DNA of 20,854 nt from Pseudomonadota bacterium (GTDB taxonomy: Bacteria; Pseudomonadota; Gammaproteobacteria; Woeseiales; Woeseiaceae): NCBI GenBank assembly GCA_027295475.1, contig JAPUKV010000165.1, positions 1-20,854 on the forward strand, written 5' to 3'. Below, piece after piece: positions 7,993 to 15,744 of this stretch. The position numbers and the translations under genes were made by a program. The first letter of the stretch is position 1. The number at the start of each line of letters is the position of its first letter. The notes below the pieces were generated by a model. It did no database searches. It saw only the letters and a program-made list of their open reading frames with translations, and had not been told where the DNA came from.

Positions 7993-8594
7993 TATTCTCC
8001 TGCCTCCTCATCGAGGTAGCGATAGGTCTTTGCGGTCACTTCCATCGTCAGCCTGTCGTACACGTCTTTTTCCTCGGGTGTGATATTTATGTCATGCAGC
8101 GTCACGATGCGCGGCAGCGCGGCAATACCGCTGACGAAATTAGCAATCTCGTGATAACCCCCTGACAGCCGGATCTTGATTGGCTTCTCCGCATAGAAAT
8201 CCTTGGGAATTTCCGACTGTGGCTGGAAGAGTTTTTCCTGCAACCCTGCAGCAAGACCCGTCTGCGAAATATCAACGATCAGACTCGGAATCTCGGTTTT
8301 ACCGGGCAGTTGGCGCAGCATCGTACCGAACGACTGCTGCATTTGTGCCAGCTGTGCTTTATACGCGTCGTAGTTCGCGGCCTTTTTCTGTTTGTTCTTA
8401 AAAGTTACGCGAAGCGTCTGCTCATCGTCCTGCGCGCGTGCAAGCTGCGGCGCCTTGTTTTCGACGATGGTCCAGAAAATGCCCAGGCCGACTACCACTG
8501 CAAAGACGATGCCGATTACGCCAGCGCGAAACGCAAATGGCCAGCGGCCAACGTCACTGACATCCAGCATTCTCAGTTCTTCAATGAGGTTCAT
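7992..8594 (-). CDS. pilO: Type IV pilus inner-membrane protein PilO
   Basis: Bitopic inner-membrane protein that dimerises with PilN and contacts PilP in the alignment subcomplex. 200 residues. A short cytoplasmic N-terminus precedes one membrane span (about 23-45, AGVIGIVFAVVVGLGIFWTIV). A periplasmic coiled-coil region (about 50-95, rich in Q/K/A) and a ferredoxin-like C-terminal domain follow, including IKIRLSGGYHEIANFVSGIAALPRIVTL, the typical PilO segment. Its start overlaps the pilN stop by 4 bases and its stop overlaps pilP by one. Confidence 0.95.
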   Translation of the reverse strand: MNLIEELRMLDVSDVGRWPFAFRAGVIGIVFAVVVGLGIFWTIVENKAPQLARAQDDEQTLRVTFKNKQKKAANYDAYKAQLAQMQQSFGTMLRQLPGKTEIPSLIVDISQTGLAAGLQEKLFQPQSEIPKDFYAEKPIKIRLSGGYHEIANFVSGIAALPRIVTLHDINITPEEKDVYDRLTMEVTAKTYRYLDEEAGE

Positions 8595-9163
8595 CCGCCG
8601 TCCTCCAGGTCAACCGCATCGTCGTCGCGGATCTGTTTCAGGTTGACAACAAATTCAGCCTGCCGGGCGGGTCCCTTTTCGGTTGTCTCAACTTTCACGA
8701 CATCCGGATCCGTCAGCCAGTCCGACGCATCGATCTGCCGCATCAGCGCCGACACACGCGTGCTCGACTGAGCGATACCCTTGATTTCGACCGTTGACCC
8801 GTTTTGCTTCATGCCGGTCAGGTAAACGCCCTCGGGAAGCTGGCGAGTCATTTCGTCGAAGAGATGAACGATCTCGGGTCGGCTTCTCTGCAATTGCTCG
8901 ATGATATCCATGCGGGCAAGAAGCCGTTCCCTCTGTCTTTCCAGGCCGTCGATCTCGGTAATGCTCTTTTCAAGTATGACGATTTCCCCTTCAAGGCGTT
9001 TGTTGCGATCACCCTGGTGATTAATCATCTGCGAGAAAGCCAGGTTTGTCAGTCCAACGATGACAAGACCGGCAACAAATGCACTGCCCATCGCAACCAT
9101 GAAGTCACGTTGGCGCTTTTTGCGCTCTTCTTCGCGCCAAGGGAGAAGATTGATGCGTGGCAT
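8591..9163 (-). CDS. pilN: Type IV pilus inner-membrane protein PilN
   Basis: Inner-membrane partner of PilO. Its cytoplasmic N-terminal peptide binds the actin-like PilM. 190 residues. The N-terminus MPRINLLPWREEERKKR contains the INLLPWRE motif that docks into PilM. A single membrane span follows (about 22-46), then a coiled coil (about 50-95) and a periplasmic ferredoxin-like domain with LPEGVYLTGMKQNGSTVEIKGIAQS. The start lies just after the pilM stop and its end overlaps pilO by 4 bases. Confidence 0.96.
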   Translation of the reverse strand: MPRINLLPWREEERKKRQRDFMVAMGSAFVAGLVIVGLTNLAFSQMINHQGDRNKRLEGEIVILEKSITEIDGLERQRERLLARMDIIEQLQRSRPEIVHLFDEMTRQLPEGVYLTGMKQNGSTVEIKGIAQSSTRVSALMRQIDASDWLTDPDVVKVETTEKGPARQAEFVVNLKQIRDDDAVDLEDGG

Positions 9164-9164
9164 A

Positions 9165-10226
9165 TTAGTCGAAGCTCCTCAATGCAAGACCACAAGCCGT
9201 CAGAAGTGCGGTGGCGTCTTTGTGTACGCCCTGGGACTTGGCCTTTGATGAAATCTTCATTTGCCCGAGCGGATCGCCAACTTCAGTCGGTATCCCGACG
9301 CGGCTGGATATCACGTCGGCAATACCCGGAATATTCGCGCAACCACCGCACACGAGAATCATGTCCGGCTGCTCGCGTCCACCGCCGGATGCCAGATAGA
9401 ACTGTAACGAACGGCTGACCTGTTGAGTCATATCGTCAATGAACGGCTCGAGGACTTCAGGCTGATAGTTACTCGGCAGGCCGCCCTGCTTTTTCGCACG
9501 GCCGGCATCTTCCATCGAGAGCCCGTAGGTGCGCATGATTTCCTCGGTAAGCTGCTGCCCGCCGAAAGCGAAATCACGCGTGTAAATTACTTTGAGGTCC
9601 TGAAGGACGCTAAACGTGGTGCTGCTGGCACCGATGTCGACGATCGCGACGGACTGCCCCATGCCACCGTCGGGAATCTGGTGGCTCAAAAGCTGACAGG
9701 CGTTCTCCAGAGCAAAAGCCTCGACATCCACGATGTGAGCTTTCAGCCCGGCTGCCTCAACAGCCACCTGGCGCTGCTCGACATTGTCGGTACGGGTTGC
9801 CACGAGAAGAACATCCATCAACTCGGGATCATTTTCGTTCGGGCCGACTATCTCGTAGTCGAAACTGACTTCTTCCATCGGGAAGGGTATGTATTGGTCC
9901 GCCTGAATCTCGACCTGGCCTTCGAGGTCGCGCTCGGACAGACTCGAGGGCATTTGAATGACCTTCGTTATCGCCGCATCGCCACTGATGGCGATCGCTA
10001 CGTCGGTCGCCTTCGCGCCCGACCTCTTGACTGCCCGGCGGATGGCCTCGCCAACGGCCTTCGCATCGACAATCGCTTTTTCGTTTACCGAACTCGGCGG
10101 CGTGGGCTCGGCTGAATACGATTCGACCCGAAAGCGCTTGCCGCTCTGAGAAAGCTCTATGAGCTTGACCGACGAGGTCGTGATATCGAGCCCCAGTAAT
10201 GGTTGGGATTTTCTGCCAAAAAACAC
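9165..10226 (-). CDS. pilM: Type IV pilus assembly actin-like ATPase PilM
   Basis: Cytoplasmic actin-fold (FtsA-like) protein that binds the PilN N-terminal tail and links the pilus motor platform to the alignment complex. 353 residues, normal length. Visible are the N-terminal phosphate-1 loop LLGLDITTSSVKLIEL, the segment DQYIPFPMEEVSFDYEIVG typical of PilM, the second phosphate region SVAIVDIGASSTTFSVL, and the adenosine-binding ILVCGGCANIPG. The start is GTG at 10226, supported by AGAAGGA 8 bases upstream; no ATG is near. It is first in pilMNOPQ, and the promoter region with a CRP-like site lies about 70-115 bp upstream. Confidence 0.96.
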   Translation of the reverse strand: MFFGRKSQPLLGLDITTSSVKLIELSQSGKRFRVESYSAEPTPPSSVNEKAIVDAKAVGEAIRRAVKRSGAKATDVAIAISGDAAITKVIQMPSSLSERDLEGQVEIQADQYIPFPMEEVSFDYEIVGPNENDPELMDVLLVATRTDNVEQRQVAVEAAGLKAHIVDVEAFALENACQLLSHQIPDGGMGQSVAIVDIGASSTTFSVLQDLKVIYTRDFAFGGQQLTEEIMRTYGLSMEDAGRAKKQGGLPSNYQPEVLEPFIDDMTQQVSRSLQFYLASGGGREQPDMILVCGGCANIPGIADVISSRVGIPTEVGDPLGQMKISSKAKSQGVHKDATALLTACGLALRSFD

Positions 10227-10293
10227 GTATTTTTTCCTTCTAAGTCGGTAAGTTGCGGCCCAAAATTCGGCTGGGCCTAAGCTTTTCGATTTA

Positions 10294-10322
10294 ACTATAT
10301 ATCAATAAAATGTTAAATAAAA
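10294..10322 (-). promoter_or_regulatory. Candidate pilM promoter
   Basis: On the minus strand TATAGT at 10299-10294 matches the sigma70 -10 box at five of six positions. The position for a -35 box at 17-bp spacing (10322-10317) reads TTTTAT, a poor match, and is covered by the CRP-like site. That is what an activator-dependent class II promoter looks like. The transcription start would be near 10287-10289, giving a leader of about 60 nt. Confidence 0.45.
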
Positions 10323-10341
10323 CGTGACTTTGTTCACGATC
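10320..10341. promoter_or_regulatory. CRP/Vfr-type binding site upstream of pilM
   Basis: GTGA-CTTTGT-TCAC at 10324-10337 is an exact match to the CRP-family half-sites with the required 6-bp spacer, and the flanking C/G extend the symmetry. The centre (10330.5) is about 41-44 bp upstream of the transcription start predicted from the TATAGT -10 box, close to the -41.5 of class II activation. Binding by CRP or Vfr is inference. Confidence 0.5.
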
Positions 10342-10507
10342 CGGCGATCCGTATGGTAATGCCGATATGGGCCGCCATTCCGTGAACTGGTTGGCGGCTC
10401 GGACCAGAGCTTCGTCAATAAATCCGGGCGTTGAAGCGGCTCTCAAATGGCCGGTATCGGCTCGAAAAGATCGCCCAATCGGGGCCTCCGGCCGCTTTTT
10501 CCGCTAT

Positions 10508-10537
10508 TTTACCACGCATTGCGCTTCACCTTATATA
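10508..10537 (+). promoter_or_regulatory. Possible promoter for the PBP1A gene
   Basis: TTTACC (10508-10513) and TATATA (10532-10537) are separated by 18 bp, with four of six matches each. This is the most AT-rich stretch in the half of the intergenic region nearest the PBP1A gene. It would leave a leader of about 220 nt. The match is modest. Confidence 0.25.
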
Positions 10538-10763
10538 TAGGCCCGGTTTGTCCCGCCGACCACCCTTTGCCCATGTGTCCATTGCAGCCCAACGCAATAC
10601 GTGGCTATCATTCTGCGGTATACACCCGAATCGACTCGAGGCGCTGCCTTGAAATCGAACAAATTCGCTCACCAGTAAGCCAAAATGCGCCTGACCCCAT
10701 AACGGTTCACGACTCGCTGAGCCTATCAATATGACTTTGTTGGACCACTAGAACGCTCGAACC

Positions 10764-13382
10764 ATGCAGAACTCAGACACGCAGCACAAAGAAACCGATC
10801 GCAGGCAAAAGAGCCGATATGCGAAGTGGCTCATACTGCTCGCAGGACTGAGTCTGGCGGCAGGCATGGCTACCACGACTGCCGTTCTCGGCGCTTATTA
10901 CTTTGTGGCTCCCGGCCTGCCGCCGGCAGAAACGATTCGCGAGATTCCATTGCAGATCCCCCTGAGGATCTTCAGCCGCGACGGGCGCCTGATTGCCGAA
11001 TTCGGTGAGCGTCGCCGGATCCTCGTTACTTTCGACGACTTGCCGCCGCATGTCGTCAATGCGTTTGTCGCCGCGGAGGATCGCCGCTTTTTTGCGCATC
11101 CGGGCATCGATTACCAGGGCATCCTCCGAGCAGGTGTGAGAATTATCGGGACGGGCGAAATCAGCGGCGGGGGTAGTACACTCACACAACAGCTCGCGCG
11201 TGACTACTTCCTGACTCGCGAACAGTTGTTTACGCGCAAGCTCCGGGAAGCCTTCCTCGCCTACAAGATCGAGCAGGAATTTTCCAAAGAAGAGATTCTC
11301 GCCCTGTTCCTCAACAAAATGTTTTTCGGTCAGCGAGCGTATGGTGTTGCCGCGGCTGCGCAAGTCTATTTCGGCAAGGCGCTCAAGGACATCAATGTTG
11401 CCGAAGCCGCGACGCTTGCCGGGGTTTTGCCAGCCCCGTCGCAATACAACCCGGTTCGCAGTCCTACAAACGCAAAAGCGCGCCGGACTTATGTCCTCGA
11501 GCGCATGCTCGACCTCGGATACGTCGATAACGATACCTATCAGCGAGCAATGATCTATCCGATAGAGTCCATGCTGCATGGTACCGCCCCGGAATTGTCG
11601 GCCCCTTATGTTGCCGAAATGGTGCGGCGGGAAATGCTGTCCCGCTACGGCGAGGACACCTACAGGGCAGGTTACGAGGTGGTAACCACACTCGATTCGA
11701 GGCTGCAACGCGCGGCAAGCTACTCTTTGCGCAATGGCCTGTTCGAGTTCACGCGCCGGCGCGGCTATAAGGGGCCGATTGAGACTTTGGACGTCGATGC
11801 CCAAGTTCTGCTGGCACCGTATGATCAATGGCCGGAAGACATCCGGCTCGCATTGGCCGACCAGCCCAATCCGGGCGGTCTCGATGTTGCGATCGTAACA
11901 GCGCTACACGAAGACAACAGCGCTGAGATTGTATTGAACAATGGCTCACGCACGTCCCTTCCCTGGGACGGCATCTCCTGGGCCAAACCATTTGTGGATC
12001 GTGCCACCACGGGCCCGGCCCCTGAAACAGTTGCTGATGTACTCACACCCGGCCAGATTATTCACGTCATGCCGACAACGCTCGGTAGCTTGGCACTGGC
12101 GCATATGCCGGAAGCGCAGGCAGCGGTTGTCTCTATCGATCCCCGCGACGGCGCTATTACCAGTCTGTCCGGCGGCTTTGATTTTACGGTGAGCAAATTC
12201 AACCGCGCGGTTCAGGCGGCCCGGCAGCCCGGCTCGTCGTTCAAGCCTTTCGTTTATTCGGCCGCGCTCGAGCAAGGCAACACGGTAGCCACGATCATCG
12301 ACGATTCACCCGTTGTGATCAGATCGTCAGAACTGGAAGACGATTGGCGGCCCCTCAACTACAGCGGCAGATTTTACGGCCCGACGAGAGTCCGGGAGGC
12401 CCTGGTTCGTTCCATGAATCTGGCTTCAGTGCGGCTGCTGATCTACAACACCGGCGTTGGCAATGCCGTCAGGCACCTGCAACCGTTCGGTTTTCCTGAC
12501 CACGCACTGCCTCGAAACGGTTCGCTGGCACTCGGCGGTGGCAATGCCTCACCGCTGGACATGGCCCAGGGCTACGCAACTTTCGCCAACGGCGGTTATG
12601 CGGTCAAACCGTATGTGATCGATTCGATCCGTGGCCCGGCTGGTGAATTGCTGTATCGCGCAGACCCACCGATCGTTTGCCGGGAGTGCCAGACCGCGGA
12701 CGACGATGCCCTCGCGGCGGAACCGCGTGACGTGGACGACGATGCCCTCCCGTTGGAACCGCGTGATCCTGAAGACGCGATGTCTTTCGAACTGATGGCC
12801 GAGGTAGGCGAGAGCTACCGGCCGGATGCTTCAATCGCCCCGGAGCTATTCGCAGACATACATGCGGCGCCCCGGGTGATCTCTGAGCAAAACGCATTTC
12901 TGATACAGGACATGATGCGCGATGTCATTAAACGTGGCACCGGCCGGCGCGCGCGCGTTCTTGAGCGCAGTGACCTGTCGGGCAAGACCGGCACATCGAA
13001 CGACCGGCGTGACGCATGGTTCGGCGGCTACAACGGCGACCTGGTCTCTGTGGTCTGGGTCGGATACGACGACGACCTGCCGCTGGGCCCGGGCGAAGAA
13101 GGCTCACGGACGGCCCTGCCAATCTGGATCGAATTTATGCGCATCGCACTCAGGGGAGTGCCGTTGCATCAGCTCCCGGTTCCCGAGGGCATCGTCAGCG
13201 TGTTGATTTTCAAGGCCACCGGTTGTCCGGCCAGTGCCCTTGATGCCAGCTACGATGTCATGTTCGAAGTCTTTCGCGAAGACCATGTTCCGGTCTGCGA
13301 CGTCGCCGAGACCGGACCTGACCCCTTCAACGACCCCAACGCCATGGATGAAGAGGAGCAGCAACCGGAAGAGATCTTTTAG
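10764..13382 (+). CDS. mrcA: Penicillin-binding protein 1A (bifunctional class A PBP)
   Basis: Bifunctional peptidoglycan synthase (often called ponA) anchored in the inner membrane. It polymerises lipid II and cross-links the strands. 872 residues. A cytoplasmic tail (1-21) is followed by a membrane span (22-47) and a GT51 glycosyltransferase domain with catalytic E105 in AAEDRRFFAHPG, then GGGSTLTQQLARDYFL and KLREAFLAYKIEQEFSKEEIL. An OB-like insert comes next (about 310-450). The transpeptidase domain has SSFK with nucleophile S491, S550-M-N552, and K741-T-G743. Between the SxN and KTG motifs is an acidic insert of about 60 residues containing a tandem 12-residue duplication, and the C-terminus is strongly acidic. 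The start is ATG at 10764; the ribosome-binding site is weak. It is divergent from pilMNOPQ, as in Pseudomonas, and followed 2 bp later by a conserved gene. Confidence 0.96.
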   Translation: MQNSDTQHKETDRRQKSRYAKWLILLAGLSLAAGMATTTAVLGAYYFVAPGLPPAETIREIPLQIPLRIFSRDGRLIAEFGERRRILVTFDDLPPHVVNAFVAAEDRRFFAHPGIDYQGILRAGVRIIGTGEISGGGSTLTQQLARDYFLTREQLFTRKLREAFLAYKIEQEFSKEEILALFLNKMFFGQRAYGVAAAAQVYFGKALKDINVAEAATLAGVLPAPSQYNPVRSPTNAKARRTYVLERMLDLGYVDNDTYQRAMIYPIESMLHGTAPELSAPYVAEMVRREMLSRYGEDTYRAGYEVVTTLDSRLQRAASYSLRNGLFEFTRRRGYKGPIETLDVDAQVLLAPYDQWPEDIRLALADQPNPGGLDVAIVTALHEDNSAEIVLNNGSRTSLPWDGISWAKPFVDRATTGPAPETVADVLTPGQIIHVMPTTLGSLALAHMPEAQAAVVSIDPRDGAITSLSGGFDFTVSKFNRAVQAARQPGSSFKPFVYSAALEQGNTVATIIDDSPVVIRSSELEDDWRPLNYSGRFYGPTRVREALVRSMNLASVRLLIYNTGVGNAVRHLQPFGFPDHALPRNGSLALGGGNASPLDMAQGYATFANGGYAVKPYVIDSIRGPAGELLYRADPPIVCRECQTADDDALAAEPRDVDDDALPLEPRDPEDAMSFELMAEVGESYRPDASIAPELFADIHAAPRVISEQNAFLIQDMMRDVIKRGTGRRARVLERSDLSGKTGTSNDRRDAWFGGYNGDLVSVVWVGYDDDLPLGPGEEGSRTALPIWIEFMRIALRGVPLHQLPVPEGIVSVLIFKATGCPASALDASYDVMFEVFREDHVPVCDVAETGPDPFNDPNAMDEEEQQPEEIF
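12699..12770 (+). repeat. In-frame 36-bp tandem duplication inside the PBP1A gene
   Basis: Two adjacent 36-bp units (12699-12734 and 12735-12770) encode DDDALAAEPRDV and DDDALPLEPRDP (residues 646-669). The nucleotide copies differ at only a few positions, mainly in the middle and last codons. The duplication lies in an acidic loop just before the KTG motif region and preserves the reading frame. Confidence 0.85.
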
Positions 13383-13384
13383 CC

Positions 13385-14002
13385 ATGGCGAGGAAAGCAT
13401 CCAATGGAAACGACCGGGCAAGAAAAGTTCTGGCCCAGGAAGCCGCCCGCATAATCGTAGAACAGGGCGTCGAGGATTATCGCGTCGCCAAGATCAAAGC
13501 GGCCGAGCGGCTGGGTATGACCGAGCGCGGCTCGCTGCCGGGGAATCCCGAGATCGAACACGCGGTTAGCGAGCACCTCAAGCTCTTCGGTCGTGAATCG
13601 CATCTCGATTTGCTGCGTGTTCTCAGAAGAGCGGCTTTATCCGCAATGGAGCTTCTCGCGCCTTTTACGCCGCGACTGGTCGGCCCGGTCCTGCACGGCA
13701 CCGCCGCTGCAAACTCCGCAGTCAATCTGCATGTGTTCTCAGACAGCGCTGAGCTCGTCGCGGTCAGGCTGCAGGAAAGCAGTGTGCAATACCGCCCGTA
13801 CGACCGGCGCCTGAAAAGCCGCCGGGATCGTGCCGAAACATTTTCCGGATTTCGGTTTACACACGACAGCTCAGCGATCGAGGCAACCGTGTTCCCATTG
13901 GATGGCATTCGGCAGGCACCGATCAGCCCGGTAGACGGCAAGCCGATGCGGCGGGCTGATTCTCAGGCTGTCCTCAAGCTTCTAAGAGGCGAAGAACTGT
14001 AG
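13385..14002 (+). CDS. Conserved protein of unknown function, possible degenerate nucleotidyltransferase fold
   Basis: 205 residues, ATG 2 bp after the PBP1A stop, with GGAAGAG in the end of that gene as a likely ribosome-binding site. The N-terminal third is helical and basic (RKVLAQEAARIIVEQGVEDYRVAKIKAAERLG). The middle LVGPVLHGTAAANSAVNLHVFSD resembles the core of small nucleotidyltransferases (G-[ST]-x-n-[DE]-h-[DE]), but the acidic catalytic pair is not present, since the sequence reads NLH. A C-terminal stretch, TVFPLDGIRQAPISPVDGKPMRRAD, looks like a family signature. I believe similar proteins occur in other gammaproteobacteria without a proven role. No signal peptide or membrane span is seen, so it is probably cytoplasmic. 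Coupling to the PBP1A gene hints at a cell-envelope or nucleotide-linked role, but this is inference from position only. Confidence 0.8.
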   Translation: MARKASNGNDRARKVLAQEAARIIVEQGVEDYRVAKIKAAERLGMTERGSLPGNPEIEHAVSEHLKLFGRESHLDLLRVLRRAALSAMELLAPFTPRLVGPVLHGTAAANSAVNLHVFSDSAELVAVRLQESSVQYRPYDRRLKSRRDRAETFSGFRFTHDSSAIEATVFPLDGIRQAPISPVDGKPMRRADSQAVLKLLRGEEL

Positions 14003-14029
14003 TCGAGGGGGGCGGACTTCCCGATCCGT

Positions 14030-14084
14030 CCCCATGCGACTCTTAGCGGTTCGACCCCATTCGGCTCTTAGCGGTTCGACCCCA
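14030..14084. repeat. 25-bp tandem repeat overlapping the gltA 3' end
   Basis: Two full units, 14030-14054 and 14055-14079, are followed by the first bases of a third. A 20-bp stretch (CTCTTAGCGGTTCGACCCCA) is identical at 14040-14059 and 14065-14084. The right copy encodes the last codons and TAA stop of gltA; the left copy lies beyond the stop in the gap to the convergent gene. The period is not a multiple of three, so it is a downstream copy of the gene end. Confidence 0.8.
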
Positions 14085-15396
14085 ACTTCTTACGCTTTTT
14101 GACTGGCACGTAATCCCGTTGAGCCGGTCCGCTGTAAAGTTGCCGGGGCCGGGCGATGCGTCCGACCGGGTCCGTGATCATCTCGCGCCAGTGCGATACC
14201 CAACCCACGGTCCTGCCGATAGCGAACATCACGGTAAACATCGAAGTTGGAATTCCCAGGGCCTTGTAGATGATGCCGGAATAGAAGTCGACGTTGGGGT
14301 AAAGGTTTTTCTCGATGAAGTAATCGTCCTTCAGCGCCACCTCTTCCAGTTTCAGCGCCAGATCGAACAACGGGGCGTCCGCGCTGCCCATTTGCTCCAG
14401 GACCTTGTGGCACATCTCCCTGATAATCGTGGCTCTCGGGTCGAAATTCTTGTAGACGCGATGACCGAAGCCCATCAGTCTGAACGGATCGTCCTTGTCT
14501 CTCGCTTTGGCAACAAACTTCGGGATGTTCTTCGCATCACCGATTTCGCGGAGCATGCTCAGCACGGCCTCGTTCGCGCCTCCGTGGGCCGGTCCCCACA
14601 GGGCGGATATTCCAGCCGCAACTGCCGAGTACGGGTTGGTACCAGAACTGCCAGCCATCCGTACGGTCGACGTCGAGCAATTCTGCTCATGGTCAGCGTG
14701 TAATATGAACAGGAGGTCTATTGCTTCCGCCGCCACCGCGTTGATCTCGTATGGTTCGGCCGGCACGGCGAAGAACATTTGCAGCAGGTTCTCCGTATAA
14801 CCCAAATCGTTGCGTGGATAGACGAACGGTTGTCCCGCATTAAGCTTGTATGCCGCCGCGGCGATAGTAGGCAGTTTGGCAAGGATGCGATGAGCAAAAA
14901 CATCCCGTTGCCGCGGGTTGTAGATGTCCATCGTGTCGTGATAATAGGCGGACATCGAGCCGACGACGGCAGACAGCATAGCCATCGGATGGGCATCGTA
15001 GCGGAATCCAGTGAAGAAACGCAGCATGCCCTCATTGAGCATGGTGTGTGTCCGGACGGTTGTGTCGAACTTCTCCAGCTCAGCCGCCGTCGGTAACTCC
15101 CCATATAACAGGAGGTATGAAACCTCGAGGAAACTGGAGTTCTTCGCGAGCTGCTCGATGGGGTAGCCTCGGTACAGCAGCACGCCCTTCTCACCATCGA
15201 TGAACGTGATCGTGCTTTCGCAGCTTCCGGTTGACACGTATCCTGGATCGTAGGTGAATACGCCCTGATCCCGATAAAGCCGGCCGATATCCAGAACATC
15301 CGGTCCGCGTGTTCCGCTGCGGACGGGAAGCTCCATTTCCGTCCCATCCGGATTTACAAGCTTGTATGCTTCCTTACTCATTGTTTCTGTGTCCAT
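14068..15396 (-). CDS. gltA: Citrate synthase (type II, hexameric class)
   Basis: Condenses acetyl-CoA and oxaloacetate to citrate at the entry of the TCA cycle. 442 residues from the ATG at 15396, which has GGAAGG five bases upstream; an ATG five codons later (15381) is also possible. Visible are [16 protein letters not shown] near the N-terminus, [19 protein letters not shown] with the oxaloacetate-binding His, [27 protein letters not shown] with the second catalytic His, and [14 protein letters not shown] with the catalytic Asp. The C-terminus has the usual [15 protein letters not shown] followed by a short basic tail, [10 protein letters not shown], whose last codons lie in a 25-bp tandem repeat. 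The sequence is of the Gram-negative NADH-sensitive class by similarity; allostery is inferred. It converges on the PBP1A operon. Confidence 0.97.
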   Translation of the reverse strand: MDTETMSKEAYKLVNPDGTEMELPVRSGTRGPDVLDIGRLYRDQGVFTYDPGYVSTGSCESTITFIDGEKGVLLYRGYPIEQLAKNSSFLEVSYLLLYGELPTAAELEKFDTTVRTHTMLNEGMLRFFTGFRYDAHPMAMLSAVVGSMSAYYHDTMDIYNPRQRDVFAHRILAKLPTIAAAAYKLNAGQPFVYPRNDLGYTENLLQMFFAVPAEPYEINAVAAEAIDLLFILHADHEQNCSTSTVRMAGSSGTNPYSAVAAGISALWGPAHGGANEAVLSMLREIGDAKNIPKFVAKARDKDDPFRLMGFGHRVYKNFDPRATIIREMCHKVLEQMGSADAPLFDLALKLEEVALKDDYFIEKNLYPNVDFYSGIIYKALGIPTSMFTVMFAIGRTVGWVSHWREMITDPVGRIARPRQLYSGPAQRDYVPVKKRKKLGSNR

Positions 15397-15507
15397 ATCG
15401 ACCTTCCATCCTGCACCCAAAGCAACGCCGCTGGGCAATTCGTCAGCAGCCCATGGTGCCGGAAGCCCAAATGCCGGGCAACTTGGGGATGATACGTATG
15501 TGGATCT

Positions 15508-15527
15508 CTAGCTTCTGATGAAGCTAG
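15508..15527 (-). terminator. Hairpin overlapping the rpmE stop codon
   Basis: The arms CTAGCTTC and GAAGCTAG (8 bp) pair perfectly around TGAT. In the rpmE transcript the stem begins at the stop codon itself (TAG at 15526-15524 lies in the first arm). No U tract follows, so it is a weak intrinsic-terminator candidate or an mRNA 3' stabiliser. It also sits in the leader or promoter region of gltA. Confidence 0.4.
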
Positions 15528-15727
15528 CTGAGGCCGTACTTGCGACGGAATTTATCGACCCGGCCACCCGTATCAATGATTTTCTGCTTGCCCGTGTAGA
15601 ACGGATGACATGCCGAACAGACCTCGATCGTCAGGTCCTGACCCAGGGTGGAACGGGTCGTGAATTCGTTGCCACAACTACAGGTCACTTTGATATCGCT
15701 GTAGTCGGGATGAATATCGGCTTTCAT
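15524..15727 (-). CDS. rpmE: 50S ribosomal protein L31, zinc-binding type
   Basis: Component of the large ribosomal subunit at the intersubunit bridge. 67 residues, close to the E. coli length of 70. The zinc-type cysteines are present as C16-x-C18 and C37-x-x-C40 (VTCSCGNE and [14 protein letters not shown]), so this is the C+ paralogue (rpmE, not ykgM-like). The start is ATG at 15727 with GGAG seven bases upstream. The upstream leader can form a nested helix (15745-15805), compatible with the autoregulatory L31 leaders known from gammaproteobacteria. The stop codon lies inside a hairpin. The transcript is probably monocistronic, although gltA follows 127 bp later on the same strand. Confidence 0.97.
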   Translation of the reverse strand: MKADIHPDYSDIKVTCSCGNEFTTRSTLGQDLTIEVCSACHPFYTGKQKIIDTGGRVDKFRRKYGLS

Positions 15728-15744
15728 TGAGTGTCTCCGGTGTG

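Larger units (their letters stand above)
10227..10763. other. Divergent intergenic region between pilM and the PBP1A gene
   Basis: 537 bp with no convincing gene. From pilM outward it holds a pilM ribosome-binding site, a GGCCC/GGGCC inverted repeat near 10257-10277 in the pilM leader, an AT-rich promoter stretch (10284-10322), and a CRP-like palindrome (10320-10341). A GCCGCCA/TGGCGGC inverted repeat lies at 10371-10398. A possible plus-strand promoter is near 10508-10537, leaving about 220 nt of PBP1A leader. Short open frames (for example 10431-10652) have no recognisable product. Confidence 0.6.

Noticed and set aside
9423..10115. 230-codon plus-strand open frame antisense to pilM
   Set aside because: Shadow of pilM with no recognisable motif.
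10483..10506. GGCC/GGCC hairpin followed by TTTTT, as a plus-strand terminator
   Set aside because: The stem is only four pairs and no plus-strand gene ends upstream of it.
10431..10652. 73-codon open frame in the pilM-PBP1A intergenic region
   Set aside because: No ribosome-binding site, biased composition and no recognisable family; it overlaps the likely promoter.
10773..11828. 351-codon minus-strand open frame antisense to the PBP1A gene
   Set aside because: No recognisable domain; it mirrors a well-conserved PBP1A glycosyltransferase domain.
15397..15438. Longer gltA start at 15438
   Set aside because: The extra 14 residues have no counterpart in citrate synthases, and the ATG at 15396 has a good Shine-Dalgarno.
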